A DNA stretch of 39,939 nucleotides from an uncultured Nitrospiraceae bacterium (GCA_937139565.1 CAKZQH010000113.1:1-39939), one strand, 5' to 3'; shown: positions 1 through 7,492, counted from the first letter of the stretch. Numbers and translations: made by a program. Notes: generated from the letters alone by a model not told the origin.

Positions 1-98
1 ATTAACGAAAGACATGGTTCTAATGAGATTGGTAAAGGATAGAGAGAGCTATGAGGGAGAGAATAAAGGCAGGAAGGAGTCTCTTACTCCCCCACATG

Positions 99-444
99 TC
101 ACTGCGAGGCCACGAAGTAGCCGTGGCAGTCTCAAAGACCAACGGAATGAGATTGCTTCGCTTCGCTCGCAATGACAGAAAAGAGGAGCTCGCAATGACG
201 CTTCCCTTTGTCACTGCGAGGCCAGGAAGTGGCCGTGGCAGTCTCCACCTTCCCCATATGTCACTGCGAGGGGCTTGATGCCCCGAAGCAGTCTCTATGT
301 AAAGCCTGCAAAGAGACAACGACGAGATCCCTTCGCTACGCTCGCAATGACTCCTCCTCTACTGTCATTCCGAACGTAGTGAGGAATCTCATTTCGTCCA
401 AGTAGGAGGAACTACGAGATTGCTTCGCTGACGCTCGCAATGAC
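99..444. repeat. Cluster of REP-like inverted palindromes in copy A
   Basis: Units of 27-35 bases start with TCACTGCGAG, TCATTGCGAG or TCATTCCGAA, end with GCAATCTC, GCAGTCTC or GGAATCTC, and have a self-complementary centre. Forward units are at 99-133, 211-245, 261-295 and 364-390. Inverted units are at 149-176, 324-351 and 416-444. A half unit sits near 190-199. This palindrome style is a widespread intergenic repeat in many unrelated bacteria (established knowledge). Units alternate in strand and are unevenly spaced, which rules out a CRISPR array. Confidence 0.85.
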
Positions 445-457
445 AGAAAGGGAGAGA

Positions 458-589
458 GGTTCTAATTGCAAAATTAGAGCGGAACGTAGATAGATGACCA
501 GATTTGCAAATGAGATAACAAGGCAGGAGGAAAATATAGACATTTAGAGGAAAATCGGATGGTTTAAAAATAGCTTAGAGGGCATGTAG
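458..589 (+). pseudogene. Degraded 44-codon coding fragment, copy A
   Basis: Read in one frame, this stretch gives a peptide containing RAER and FANEITRQEENID, with stop codons inside it. The same stretch in copy B (37461-37592) has exactly the same length and is open except for its last codon. Compared with copy B, copy A has a one-base gain and a one-base loss near 545-556 plus an internal TAG. It looks like the decayed end of a protein gene carried within the repeat. The family is not recognised. Confidence 0.35.
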
Positions 590-687
590 ACTAATTTGTA
601 GATGAGAAATCATTGATTTACAGTGGGTTTTAAGTTCTTAGTGATGAAGTTGGGTTTAAAATTCTTATGACTTTGATTTTAGAAGCT

Positions 688-716
688 TTTACTCTTATAA
701 CTTTTTGAGATATAAT
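688..716 (+). promoter_or_regulatory. Sigma-70 type promoter for the exonuclease-xerD pair
   Basis: A -35 like TTTACT (688-693) is followed after 17 bases by a perfect -10 TATAAT (711-716). The expected start of transcription, six to seven bases after the -10, falls on the ATG at 723. The mRNA may therefore have no leader. A TTG at 705 overlaps the promoter and cannot be the start if this promoter is used. Confidence 0.55.
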
Positions 717-722
717 AAGGTT

Positions 723-1529
723 ATGATTAGAAATACTTTTTTATTACTTGATGGAATTGGCGAAAAAAGAGAGAAGAGATTATGGAGAGAGGGAATACTT
801 ACTTGGGATGACTTTTTTGGATGTAACAAAGTTTTAGACATAGACTGCGATAAAAAAAGATATTATGATGATTTTTTGCACCATGCCTTTAATGCTCTTT
901 GTTCAAAAAATAGCCTTTTTTTCTCAACTAATCTAAAAAAAAGAGAACACTGGAGGCTCTTTGAGGAGTTTTTAGATGATTCTTTATGTCTTGATATAGA
1001 AACAAACGGCTTTACTCCCGATAAAGGAGGATATATTACAGTTGTAGGATTATATTCTGTAAAAGGTTATCAAGCACTAATAAAAGGCGAAACTTTATCA
1101 GAAAAAGCGCTTCAAGAAGTTTTAAATGAATATAAGTATTTGATTACTTTTTATGGAAGCATATTTGACATACCCTTCATAAAAAAAGAATTTCCCAATT
1201 TACAGATTGACCACCTTCCACATTTTGACATCTTTTTTGCAGGAAAGAGACTTGGAATACAGGGTGGTCTTAAAAAACTTGAATCATTGTTTTTGATTGA
1301 GAGAGAAGATGAGCTTAAAGGTTTAAATGGATATGATGCGGTAAGACTCTGGAAATCTTATCAAAATGGAAGTTTTAGTAGCCTTGAGCTTTTAGTTTCT
1401 TACAACAAAGCTGACACGGAGAATCTGTTTAAACTTGGAAGAATTTTTTATGATATGCTTCGTTCTCATGTTGGAATAGAAGAGTATATGGGAAATGGAA
1501 CCAAAAGAGTTTCTCAAAAGGTTTCTTAA
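723..1529 (+). CDS. RNase H-like DEDDy exonuclease (YprB type)
   Basis: The 268-residue protein has a short N-terminal segment with a helix-hairpin-helix look (LLDGIGEKREKRL) and then a 3'-5' exonuclease fold of the RNase_H_2/YprB family. Visible active-site motifs are DIETNG (first D and E), FDIPFIKKEF (third acidic residue) and YNKAD (Y-x3-D), which make a complete DEDDy set. Such proteins probably trim DNA or RNA; the exact substrate is unknown. The ATG at 723 is chosen because the -10 box occupies 711-716. There is no usable Shine-Dalgarno sequence, consistent with a leaderless start. The end overlaps xerD by 35 bases, so the two are likely co-transcribed. Confidence 0.75.
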   Translation: MIRNTFLLLDGIGEKREKRLWREGILTWDDFFGCNKVLDIDCDKKRYYDDFLHHAFNALCSKNSLFFSTNLKKREHWRLFEEFLDDSLCLDIETNGFTPDKGGYITVVGLYSVKGYQALIKGETLSEKALQEVLNEYKYLITFYGSIFDIPFIKKEFPNLQIDHLPHFDIFFAGKRLGIQGGLKKLESLFLIEREDELKGLNGYDAVRLWKSYQNGSFSSLELLVSYNKADTENLFKLGRIFYDMLRSHVGIEEYMGNGTKRVSQKVS

Positions 1530-2379
1530 TTACTGTCTCACAGAAAAAGGGCTTTCTCTAAATTCGGTAAAATCCTATGAAAACGATCTTAAGGGCTTTT
1601 TGAGATATTTAGAAGAGGAAAAAGCTTCGCTTTTTCACTGTGAGAAAAAGGATATTTTGCAATATCTTCTTAATCTTAAAGAGAAAGGCTACAGTAATTC
1701 ATCCCTTGCAAGGATTCTCTCATCCCTTAAGCAGTTTTTTAGATTTTTAGTTTTTGAATTCAAAATAGACCGTGACCCAACAGAGGGAATTAAATCACCC
1801 AAGCTTTGGGTAAGACTTCCAAAGGCACTTAATATTGAAGATGTGAAAAAACTTCTTTCAGTCATTCTTGAAAGTAAATATTTTCTACGAGATATAACTA
1901 TGCTTGAGTTAATGTATGCCTCTGGTCTTAGAGTAAGTGAGCTTGTTGGATTAAAAATAAGGGATATAAATTTCGAGGCAGGATTTGTGAGAGTTAAAGG
2001 AAAAGGAGAGAAGGAAAGAGTCGTTCCTATTGCACGGAGAAGTCTTGAGAGAATTAAAAGATACATGACCGAATTGAGGCCAAAGCTTCTTAAGAATAAA
2101 GCCTCAGACTATCTTTTCCTGAATAACAGAGGAGAGCCTCTTACAAGACAAAGATTCTGGCAGAATTTGAAGAAAATGGGTGCTTTAGCAGGAGTGAGTG
2201 TTTCGCCACACATGATTAGACACTCCTTTGCAACCCATCTTCTTGAAGGTGGAGCAGATTTGAGGTCTCTTCAAAAGATGCTAGGTCACAGTGATATATC
2301 GACCACTCAGATTTACACCAAAGTTTCAATGGATAGACTTAGAAGAGAGTATTTGAAACATCATCCAAGAGCAAAGTAG
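1495..2379 (+). CDS. xerD: Tyrosine recombinase XerD/XerC
   Basis: The 294-residue protein has the usual length for chromosome dimer-resolving recombinases. An N-terminal SAM-like DNA-binding domain (about 5-90) precedes the catalytic domain. All catalytic residues are seen: R146 (SGLRVSEL), K170 (GKGEKERVVP), H239 and R242 (HMIRHSFATH), H265 (LGHSDIST) and the nucleophile Y274 (TTQIYTKVS). The last motif is typical of XerC/XerD rather than phage integrases. It starts inside the preceding gene. No dif-like site was identified. Its stop codon directly abuts the stop of the convergent mscS gene. XerC and XerD cannot be separated with certainty by eye. Confidence 0.88.
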   Translation: MEPKEFLKRFLNYCLTEKGLSLNSVKSYENDLKGFLRYLEEEKASLFHCEKKDILQYLLNLKEKGYSNSSLARILSSLKQFFRFLVFEFKIDRDPTEGIKSPKLWVRLPKALNIEDVKKLLSVILESKYFLRDITMLELMYASGLRVSELVGLKIRDINFEAGFVRVKGKGEKERVVPIARRSLERIKRYMTELRPKLLKNKASDYLFLNNRGEPLTRQRFWQNLKKMGALAGVSVSPHMIRHSFATHLLEGGADLRSLQKMLGHSDISTTQIYTKVSMDRLRREYLKHHPRAK

Positions 2380-3405
2380 TTACAATGTATTTTTAAGCCA
2401 TACCACCCTTTGAGGAAAGGGTATATCAATACCTTCTTCTTTAAATCTCTGTAAAATTCTTTTTCTTAATTCATGCTGCACAGGATATTGGTCAACAAAT
2501 TCTCTTATATGACATATAAGGGTAAATTCAAGAGAGTTCTCACCAAAGCCTGGAATCAGTCTTACCGTTGGTTCAGGTTCTAGAAGTAATAAAGGTAATT
2601 CTTCGGCTAATTTTTTTACCTCTTCAATCAATATTCTTTCTACTTTTTCTGGTTCTGTCGAGTAGCTTACACTAATAGGAATTTGAATGGACATTCTTTT
2701 TTCTGGAAGAAAATAGTTTGTAACAACGCTTTGGGCTAGCTTACTATTCGGTATAATTATCATATTATTAGGAATCATTCTTATTCGTGTGGTTCTCCAG
2801 GAAATATCCTCCACATAACCTTCTTGCCCTGTTTCAAGCCTTATAAAATCTCCAACCCTAATTGTTTTTTCGGTCATTATGTGGATTCCTGCAAAAAGAT
2901 TTTCAAGGGTATCTCTAAGTGCAAGGCCTATGGCAAGTCCACCTATACCAAGTGCAGTTATAAGAGGAGCAATGGAAACGCCGAAAATATTTAGCACTAT
3001 TATAAAACCTATTACATAAATAGCAATTTTAATGATTGCATTAAGAAGTCCTGTAGATTGAACTGATACGGCCTTTCTTTCCACATAGTTAATAAACAAA
3101 CGGGTAATTAGATTTGCACAGGCTATAGTTAAAGAAAGAATGATTATTAATTGTATTGCCTTCATTAGATAATTAGAATATTTCGAGGGGATTTCAGAGG
3201 TTTCTAATCCTATATATAATCCTACACCAATACATAAAAGTAAAGAGGGAATTTTTAGGGTTCCTATTATTATGTTATCGAGTGTATTTTTTGTCTTTTC
3301 TGCCCATCTATGGGTAAGCCTAAATAGAACAGCTCTTATGATTAAGAGAATTCCTGTTACAACTATGAAATGAAGAAAAAATAAGAGAGCCCTTTCCAAG
3401 CTCAT
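2380..3405 (-). CDS. MscS-family small-conductance mechanosensitive channel
   Basis: The 341-residue membrane protein has three N-terminal hydrophobic segments (about 6-28, 52-68 and 83-105). These are followed by the Gly/Ala-rich pore helix (about 140-160, LGIGGLAIGLALRDTLENL), the MscS signature. A beta domain (GQEGYVEDISWRTTRIR) and an alpha/beta C-terminal domain follow. The channel opens under membrane tension to release solutes after osmotic downshift. It starts six bases after the stop of the upstream oxidoreductase gene, so the two probably share a transcript. The C-terminus ends with zero bases between its stop and the xerD stop. Confidence 0.88.
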   Translation of the reverse strand: MSLERALLFFLHFIVVTGILLIIRAVLFRLTHRWAEKTKNTLDNIIIGTLKIPSLLLCIGVGLYIGLETSEIPSKYSNYLMKAIQLIIILSLTIACANLITRLFINYVERKAVSVQSTGLLNAIIKIAIYVIGFIIVLNIFGVSIAPLITALGIGGLAIGLALRDTLENLFAGIHIMTEKTIRVGDFIRLETGQEGYVEDISWRTTRIRMIPNNMIIIPNSKLAQSVVTNYFLPEKRMSIQIPISVSYSTEPEKVERILIEEVKKLAEELPLLLLEPEPTVRLIPGFGENSLEFTLICHIREFVDQYPVQHELRKRILQRFKEEGIDIPFPQRVVWLKNTL

Positions 3406-3411
3406 ATTTTG

Positions 3412-4485
3412 CTAAACTTTTACAATAACTTTTTCAGCAAAACAGTATTTTGATAGAGCCTCATATACTTCTTCTGGTGTTACAATACATCCTCCAGGTC
3501 TTCCATATAAGTGGACTTCTGCCATTCCATTTACAGCAAGCCTTACATCTTCAACCATCTGTCCTGCATTAAACTCAACAACAACAAATCTATCAATTTC
3601 CTGCGCAAGCTCTCTTAAAGGTGTCTCTGGAAATGGATATAATGTTATAGCCCTTAGAAGACCGACTTTTAATCCTTCCTGTCTAAGTTTTCTTATTGCT
3701 GATAAGGCAATTCTTGCTGCTGAACCAAAAGAAACAATCACAATTTCAGCATCATCGATGAAGTAGGTTTCATACCTTGCTTCTTTTTCCTTCCACTTTG
3801 CATATTTTTCCTGCAATTTCCAGTTGTGCTTTTCCAATTCTCCCTCAGCCATGAGAAGAGTTCTTATAAATCTTGAAGGTCGATCTTTTGCTCCTGTTAA
3901 AGCCCATGAGGATTTGTCAAAGGTTTTAAGCTGGGGAACTTGCGGGACAATCGGTTCCATCATCTGGGCTATAATGCCATCACCAAGAATCATTACGGGA
4001 TTTCTCCATTCGTCCGCTTTCTCAAATGCAAGGATAGTGTAATCCCATAGCTCTTGTACACTAAAAGGCGCATAGACTAAAAAACGATAATCACCATGTC
4101 CTCCACCTTTTACAGCCTGAAAGTAGTCTGCCTGGCTTCCTGAAATATTTCCAAGTCCAGGTCCACCACGCATCATATTTACAATGACTGCAGGAAGCTC
4201 GGCTGATGCCATATATGAGAGAGCCTCCTGTTTGAGGCTAAGTCCTGGTGAGCTTGAAGAGGTCATTACTCTTGCTCCACAGGCCGAGGCCCCATATATC
4301 ATGTTTATTGCCGCGATTTCGCTTTCTGCTTGAATGAAAACGCCTCCTACGGCTGGAAGTCTTTTTGATAGATATTCTGGAATCTCGTTTTGTGGAGTTA
4401 TAGGATAACCAGCATAAAAATTTAATCCTGCTCGAATAGCTGCTTCTGCAACTGCTTCATTTCCTTTCATAAGAACTTTATCCAT
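3412..4485 (-). CDS. vorB: 2-oxoacid:ferredoxin oxidoreductase alpha subunit (VorB/KorA type)
   Basis: The 357-residue protein belongs to the alpha-subunit family of pyruvate/2-oxoisovalerate/2-oxoglutarate:ferredoxin oxidoreductases. GYPITPQNEIPEY, the acidic FIQAESEIAA stretch and GDGIIAQMMEP are characteristic, the last closest to VorB/KorA. It helps form the TPP-dependent enzyme that interconverts 2-oxoacids plus CoA with acyl-CoA, CO2 and reduced ferredoxin. An ATG exists four codons upstream, but GGAGG lies between it and the ATG at 4485, so the inner start is preferred. The beta, gamma and ferredoxin subunits normally encoded alongside are absent here; the next gene is mscS. Substrate specificity cannot be told from this subunit. 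Confidence 0.82.
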   Translation of the reverse strand: MDKVLMKGNEAVAEAAIRAGLNFYAGYPITPQNEIPEYLSKRLPAVGGVFIQAESEIAAINMIYGASACGARVMTSSSSPGLSLKQEALSYMASAELPAVIVNMMRGGPGLGNISGSQADYFQAVKGGGHGDYRFLVYAPFSVQELWDYTILAFEKADEWRNPVMILGDGIIAQMMEPIVPQVPQLKTFDKSSWALTGAKDRPSRFIRTLLMAEGELEKHNWKLQEKYAKWKEKEARYETYFIDDAEIVIVSFGSAARIALSAIRKLRQEGLKVGLLRAITLYPFPETPLRELAQEIDRFVVVEFNAGQMVEDVRLAVNGMAEVHLYGRPGGCIVTPEEVYEALSKYCFAEKVIVKV

Positions 4486-4504
4486 TTTTGCCTCCATTAA
4501 TGCT

Positions 4505-4510
4505 TTTATA
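4505..4510 (-). promoter_or_regulatory. Possible -10 box for the vorB-mscS pair
   Basis: TATAAA on the minus strand predicts a transcript start near 4498, about 13 bases before the preferred ATG. That leaves room for the GGAGG. No convincing -35 is seen. Confidence 0.3.
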
Positions 4511-4535
4511 GGTTTTTTTATTTTAACATAACTGA

Positions 4536-4541
4536 TATAAT
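4536..4541 (+). promoter_or_regulatory. -10 box for the slp-mutL pair, leaderless geometry
   Basis: A perfect TATAAT is followed by exactly six bases and then the ATG of the lipoprotein gene, the same spacing as at 711-723. Upstream, T-rich sequence at 4513-4518 is only a weak -35. No Shine-Dalgarno can exist on such a transcript. Confidence 0.45.
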
Positions 4542-4547
4542 TAGTTT

Positions 4548-5072
4548 ATGAAACCTCTCATATTCATATTGCCCGTTTGTTTTTTTCTCTTTATGCTGGG
4601 ATGTGCTACCTTACCAAAGCCCCTTCAGAATATTCCTGTGTCAAAGGATGTTTCTCTTTCTCAGGTAAAGAACAATCCTCAGCGATACCTGGATTGGTCG
4701 TTACTTTGGGGAGGACAAATTACCAACTGCACTAATGTAGCTGATGGAACTTTAATAGAAGTCCTTTACCTTCCCCTTGACAGAGAAGGCTTTCCCTCTT
4801 GGCAAGATTACTCTGAGGGCAGATTTATCGTTAAGTCTAAAAACTTTCTCGACTGTGCTATATATTCAAAGGGAAGGTATATTACTGTAGCAGGATATTT
4901 TAGAGGGATGAAAGATGGTGTAATAGATGAGATGCCCTATAGTTTTCCCTTTTTAGAGGCCCGGTCAGTTTACCTCTGGAAAAAGAGGCATTCTTATCCT
5001 TATTATCCCAGACCTAATATATGGCTTTGGTATGGTTCTCCACGCTGGTGGTTTGAATACGGTCCTTGGTAG
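4548..5072 (+). CDS. slp: Slp-family outer membrane lipoprotein
   Basis: The 174-residue protein begins with a lipoprotein signal: hydrophobic residues 3-17 and the lipobox FMLGC, with lipidated cysteine about residue 19. The body (about 35-150) resembles the Slp/YeaY family: SQVKNNPQRYLDWSLLWGGQI, then a GRYITVAGYF strand. The tail is rich in Tyr, Trp and Pro. Slp-type proteins sit on the inner face of the outer membrane and are linked to stationary phase or starvation in enterobacteria; the role here is not known. It lies divergently from vorB and is followed after three bases by mutL. Confidence 0.75.
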   Translation: MKPLIFILPVCFFLFMLGCATLPKPLQNIPVSKDVSLSQVKNNPQRYLDWSLLWGGQITNCTNVADGTLIEVLYLPLDREGFPSWQDYSEGRFIVKSKNFLDCAIYSKGRYITVAGYFRGMKDGVIDEMPYSFPFLEARSVYLWKKRHSYPYYPRPNIWLWYGSPRWWFEYGPW

Positions 5073-5075
5073 TAG

Positions 5076-6710
5076 ATGGGTAAAATAAGAAAAATTCCTC
5101 AATCTCTAATTGGAAAAATAGCTGCAGGAGAAGTCATCGAAAGACCTGCTTCTGCCCTAAAGGAGCTCATAGAAAATTCAATAGATGCGGGTGCAACATC
5201 TTTGTTGATTTACATTAAAGAATATGGACTTGCAGAAATAAAAGTTGTTGACAACGGAGAAGGAATCTCTTCAGAAGATATAGAGATAGCCTTTGAAAGA
5301 CATGCTACGAGTAAGTTAGAAAAGGATGAAGACCTTTTCAATATTAATACACTTGGCTTTAGGGGTGAAGCCCTATATTCAATAGCACAGGTAAGTAAGA
5401 TTAGAATATTAACTCAGCATAGAGAGGAAAGTATAGGAAGTGAAGTTTATATTATTGGGGGAGAAATAGTCGAAAAAACTAAGAGAGGGACTATTGGAAC
5501 AACCATAAAGATAGAAGACCTTTTCTTTAATGCTCCTGTAAGAAAAAAATTTCTTAAATCTTCCTTTACAGAAAGAGCTCACATTATAGAAACAGTGCAG
5601 AATTATGCTCTTTCCTTTCCACAAATCTCTTTCTATTTGAACATAGATGGTGAGGAAATTTTTAATCTCCCTTCCTCTAATTCGGTGGAAGAGAGAATTT
5701 CACAATTATTTGGCATAGATTTTCTGGAGAAAGTTAATAAAAGAGAACAATCAAAAGATGGATATAAAATTACCCTTTTTTGGGGTTCCGATGAATTAAA
5801 AAGAAAAGTAAGGACCAGACAGTTAATTTTTGTTAATAAAAGACCGGTTAGGGACCCTTTAATTATAAGTACTCTATATAAAGCCTTTGAGATAAAGGAA
5901 GGGCATCCTCAGTTTATTCTTTTCCTTCAAGTTCCTAATGAAAAGGTTGATTTCAATGTTCATCCTGCAAAAAAGGAAGTGCGATTCCGTGACTTTAATA
6001 AAATAAGTGAGCTAATTTTTAGGTTAATCGAAAGGCAAAAAGTCTCATTTGTGGCAGAGAGGGAGGTTGAGTGGAAAAAAGATTTTCCAAGTTTATCCTC
6101 TCCCTCTCAATCCACCATATTTGATGAAGAGCTAAAGATTAATAAATATGAGTCCTTAGAATTTTTAAGTCTTGGAGATGCTATAGTTGCCATAAAGGAA
6201 GAAGATGGAATTCTTTTCATTGATGTTCATGCAGTCCATGAGAGGATAAATTATGAAAAACTTCTTAATTCTATGTCACCTAATACTTACAGACTTGTTT
6301 TCCCTGAAATCATAAATCTAAATCCTTCAGAATACAGTGTAATCAAAGAAAATTTAACCCTTCTAAGTGAATTAGGTATAGAAGCTGAAGATTTTGGGAA
6401 AAATGCTATTATCATAAGAGGAGTTCCTGAGATTCTTAAAGATGCTGATATTGCCCAAATAATTGAAAGCATAGCTTTTGCAATTAAAGAAGAATCAGGA
6501 AGAATAGATTTGTCTGATATAAAAAAGAAAGTTGCATCTACCATTGCCTGTCATTCTTCTTTAAGGGCTAACGATAGAATAACTGAATGGGCATTAAGAA
6601 AATTGCTTTCTGAACTTGAAAAAACCTTAGATAGTGAACACTGTCCTCATGGACGTCCTTTAAAAAAATTTATTCCTTTTAGTGAGATTAAACGCTGGTT
6701 TTTAAGATAG
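5076..6710 (+). CDS. mutL: DNA mismatch repair protein MutL
   Basis: The 544-residue protein carries the GHKL ATPase: KIAAGEVIERP, ELIENSIDAGA (catalytic Glu), DNGEGI and TLGFRGEAL. The transducer region has VDFNVHPAKKEVRF. The C-terminal domain contains DVHAVHERINYE near residue 382, which matches the DQHAxxERxxYE endonuclease motif apart from Q to V, plus ACHSSLRA and CPHGRP. This points to a nicking MutL, as in bacteria lacking MutH, rather than the Escherichia coli form. The protein is shorter than most because the linker is short. It is co-oriented with slp after a three-base gap. MutS is not in the window. Confidence 0.93.
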   Translation: MGKIRKIPQSLIGKIAAGEVIERPASALKELIENSIDAGATSLLIYIKEYGLAEIKVVDNGEGISSEDIEIAFERHATSKLEKDEDLFNINTLGFRGEALYSIAQVSKIRILTQHREESIGSEVYIIGGEIVEKTKRGTIGTTIKIEDLFFNAPVRKKFLKSSFTERAHIIETVQNYALSFPQISFYLNIDGEEIFNLPSSNSVEERISQLFGIDFLEKVNKREQSKDGYKITLFWGSDELKRKVRTRQLIFVNKRPVRDPLIISTLYKAFEIKEGHPQFILFLQVPNEKVDFNVHPAKKEVRFRDFNKISELIFRLIERQKVSFVAEREVEWKKDFPSLSSPSQSTIFDEELKINKYESLEFLSLGDAIVAIKEEDGILFIDVHAVHERINYEKLLNSMSPNTYRLVFPEIINLNPSEYSVIKENLTLLSELGIEAEDFGKNAIIIRGVPEILKDADIAQIIESIAFAIKEESGRIDLSDIKKKVASTIACHSSLRANDRITEWALRKLLSELEKTLDSEHCPHGRPLKKFIPFSEIKRWFLR

Positions 6711-6711
6711 A

Positions 6712-6762
6712 ATGTCAAATCATTGTGCTAAAGATGTCAAAATTATAACACTTGTGTGATAA
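6712..6762. promoter_or_regulatory. Candidate regulator sites upstream of fliL
   Basis: ATGTCAAA occurs at 6712-6719 and again at 6734-6741, 22 bases apart, about two helical turns. Next to it, 6743-6762 is an imperfect palindrome, TTATAACAC/GTGTGATAA, matching its reverse complement at 16 of 20 positions. They lie about 160-210 bases upstream of the sigma-54 type promoter, a distance usual for enhancer sites of NtrC-family activators. Which protein binds is unknown. Confidence 0.3.
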
Positions 6763-6793
6763 AATTAAATTAGAAAAAATATTTAATAATTCA

Positions 6794-6805
6794 GGCATTT
6801 ATGCC
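6794..6805. promoter_or_regulatory. 12-base perfect palindrome upstream of fliL
   Basis: GGCATTTATGCC-like inverted repeat with GGCAT and ATGCC arms around TT. It lies about 120 bases upstream of the -24 element. It could be an activator site. It is too short and lacks a T-run to be a terminator for mutL. Confidence 0.25.
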
Positions 6806-6921
6806 GCAAATATACAGATTGTTGCTTAAAATTATAAGCAAAAAAATATATGCCAAGCTCAGAATTAAATTTAAGATCTCACAACTTTCAAAGATAATTA
6901 TTCCTGGATTTACATAAAATT

Positions 6922-6938
6922 TTGGCATAAAATGTGCT
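6922..6938 (+). promoter_or_regulatory. Sigma-54 (-24/-12) promoter for the fliL operon
   Basis: TTGGCATAAAATGTGCT carries the invariant GG (6924-6925) and GC (6935-6936) exactly ten bases apart, with the TGGCAT form of the -24 element. Transcription would start near 6948, about 35 bases before the fliL ATG. A strong AGGAGGAGG lies in between. The flgF promoter at 25243 has the same design. Confidence 0.7.
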
Positions 6939-6982
6939 AAATATTTTAAATTTTAGAAAAACCTTTAAAAGGAGGAGGTCAA

Positions 6983-7489
6983 ATGCCAAAGGAGAAAAAT
7001 ACTAAGGTAGAAGAAGGCGAGGGACAAAAGGCTGCAGAGGCTCCTAAGAAAAAGGGGGGAAAATTTCTTATTATTATCATTGCTGTTGTAGTCCTGTTAG
7101 GAGGAGCTGCAGGTGCTTATTTTTTTCTTTTAGATAAGGGTGCTGAGAAAGATAAAGGAACTACCGCTAAGGAATCAAAGGAAGCGCAAGGAGTAAATTT
7201 TCCTCTCGAACCATTTGTAGTTAATTTAATGGATCAGGGTGGGTCGAAATACCTAAAAGTAACGGTGCAGCTTGAATTAGCAAATCCAAAAGTAATGGAT
7301 GTTGCTAAGGCAAAATCTCCTCAAATAAGAGACGCTGTAATAACTTTACTTACTAATAAAACCTCTGAAGAATTAATTACTCCCGAGGGTAAGCTTATGC
7401 TGAAGGATGAAATCAAACAAAGAGCAAATCAGATTCTCGGTGAAGGTAATGTTATAAACGTATATCTTACAGATTTTGTGATGCAATAA
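6983..7489 (+). CDS. fliL: Flagellar basal body-associated protein FliL
   Basis: The 168-residue protein has a charged cytoplasmic N-terminus, one membrane helix (about 28-50, KFLIIIIAVVVLLGGAAGAY) and a periplasmic FliL domain. The domain shows FPLEPFVVNL, YLKVTVQLEL and a C-terminal VYLTDFVMQ typical of the family. FliL surrounds the stator and supports torque generation. A near-perfect Shine-Dalgarno (AGGAGGAGG) precedes the ATG. It is the first gene after the sigma-54 type promoter and heads the run to about 25152. Confidence 0.92.
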   Translation: MPKEKNTKVEEGEGQKAAEAPKKKGGKFLIIIIAVVVLLGGAAGAYFFLLDKGAEKDKGTTAKESKEAQGVNFPLEPFVVNLMDQGGSKYLKVTVQLELANPKVMDVAKAKSPQIRDAVITLLTNKTSEELITPEGKLMLKDEIKQRANQILGEGNVINVYLTDFVMQ

Positions 7490-7492
7490 GCC

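Larger units (their letters stand above)
1..657 (+). repeat. Long dispersed direct repeat, copy A
   Basis: This stretch matches 37071-37657 in the same orientation. The match begins at base 1, so the true left end is probably outside the window. Well-conserved blocks are 1-90 (two mismatches seen in the first 60 bases), 320-420 and about 480-655, which ends in a shared 'GTGATGAAGTTGGG'. The middle differs in number and spelling of short palindromes. No convincing intact gene lies here: the reading frames are translations of the palindromes. Both ends look like remains of plus-strand coding sequence (see 458-589). Nothing resembling a transposase is visible. Confidence 0.85.

Noticed and set aside
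20-405. Several reading frames of 60-100 codons in copy A on both strands
   Set aside because: They translate the palindromic repeats themselves, giving recurring peptides such as SLRGxEVAVAVS in several frames. No ribosome sites or families support them.
99-444. CRISPR array
   Set aside because: Units alternate strand, vary in sequence and length, and the intervals are not uniform spacers. No cas gene is present.
1-657. Insertion sequence or transposon
   Set aside because: No transposase, no terminal inverted repeats and no target duplication could be identified. The left end is outside the window.
1495-2379. Integron or phage integrase
   Set aside because: The catalytic region ends TTQIYTKVS and the length is 294, as in XerC/XerD. 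No attachment site or phage gene is nearby.
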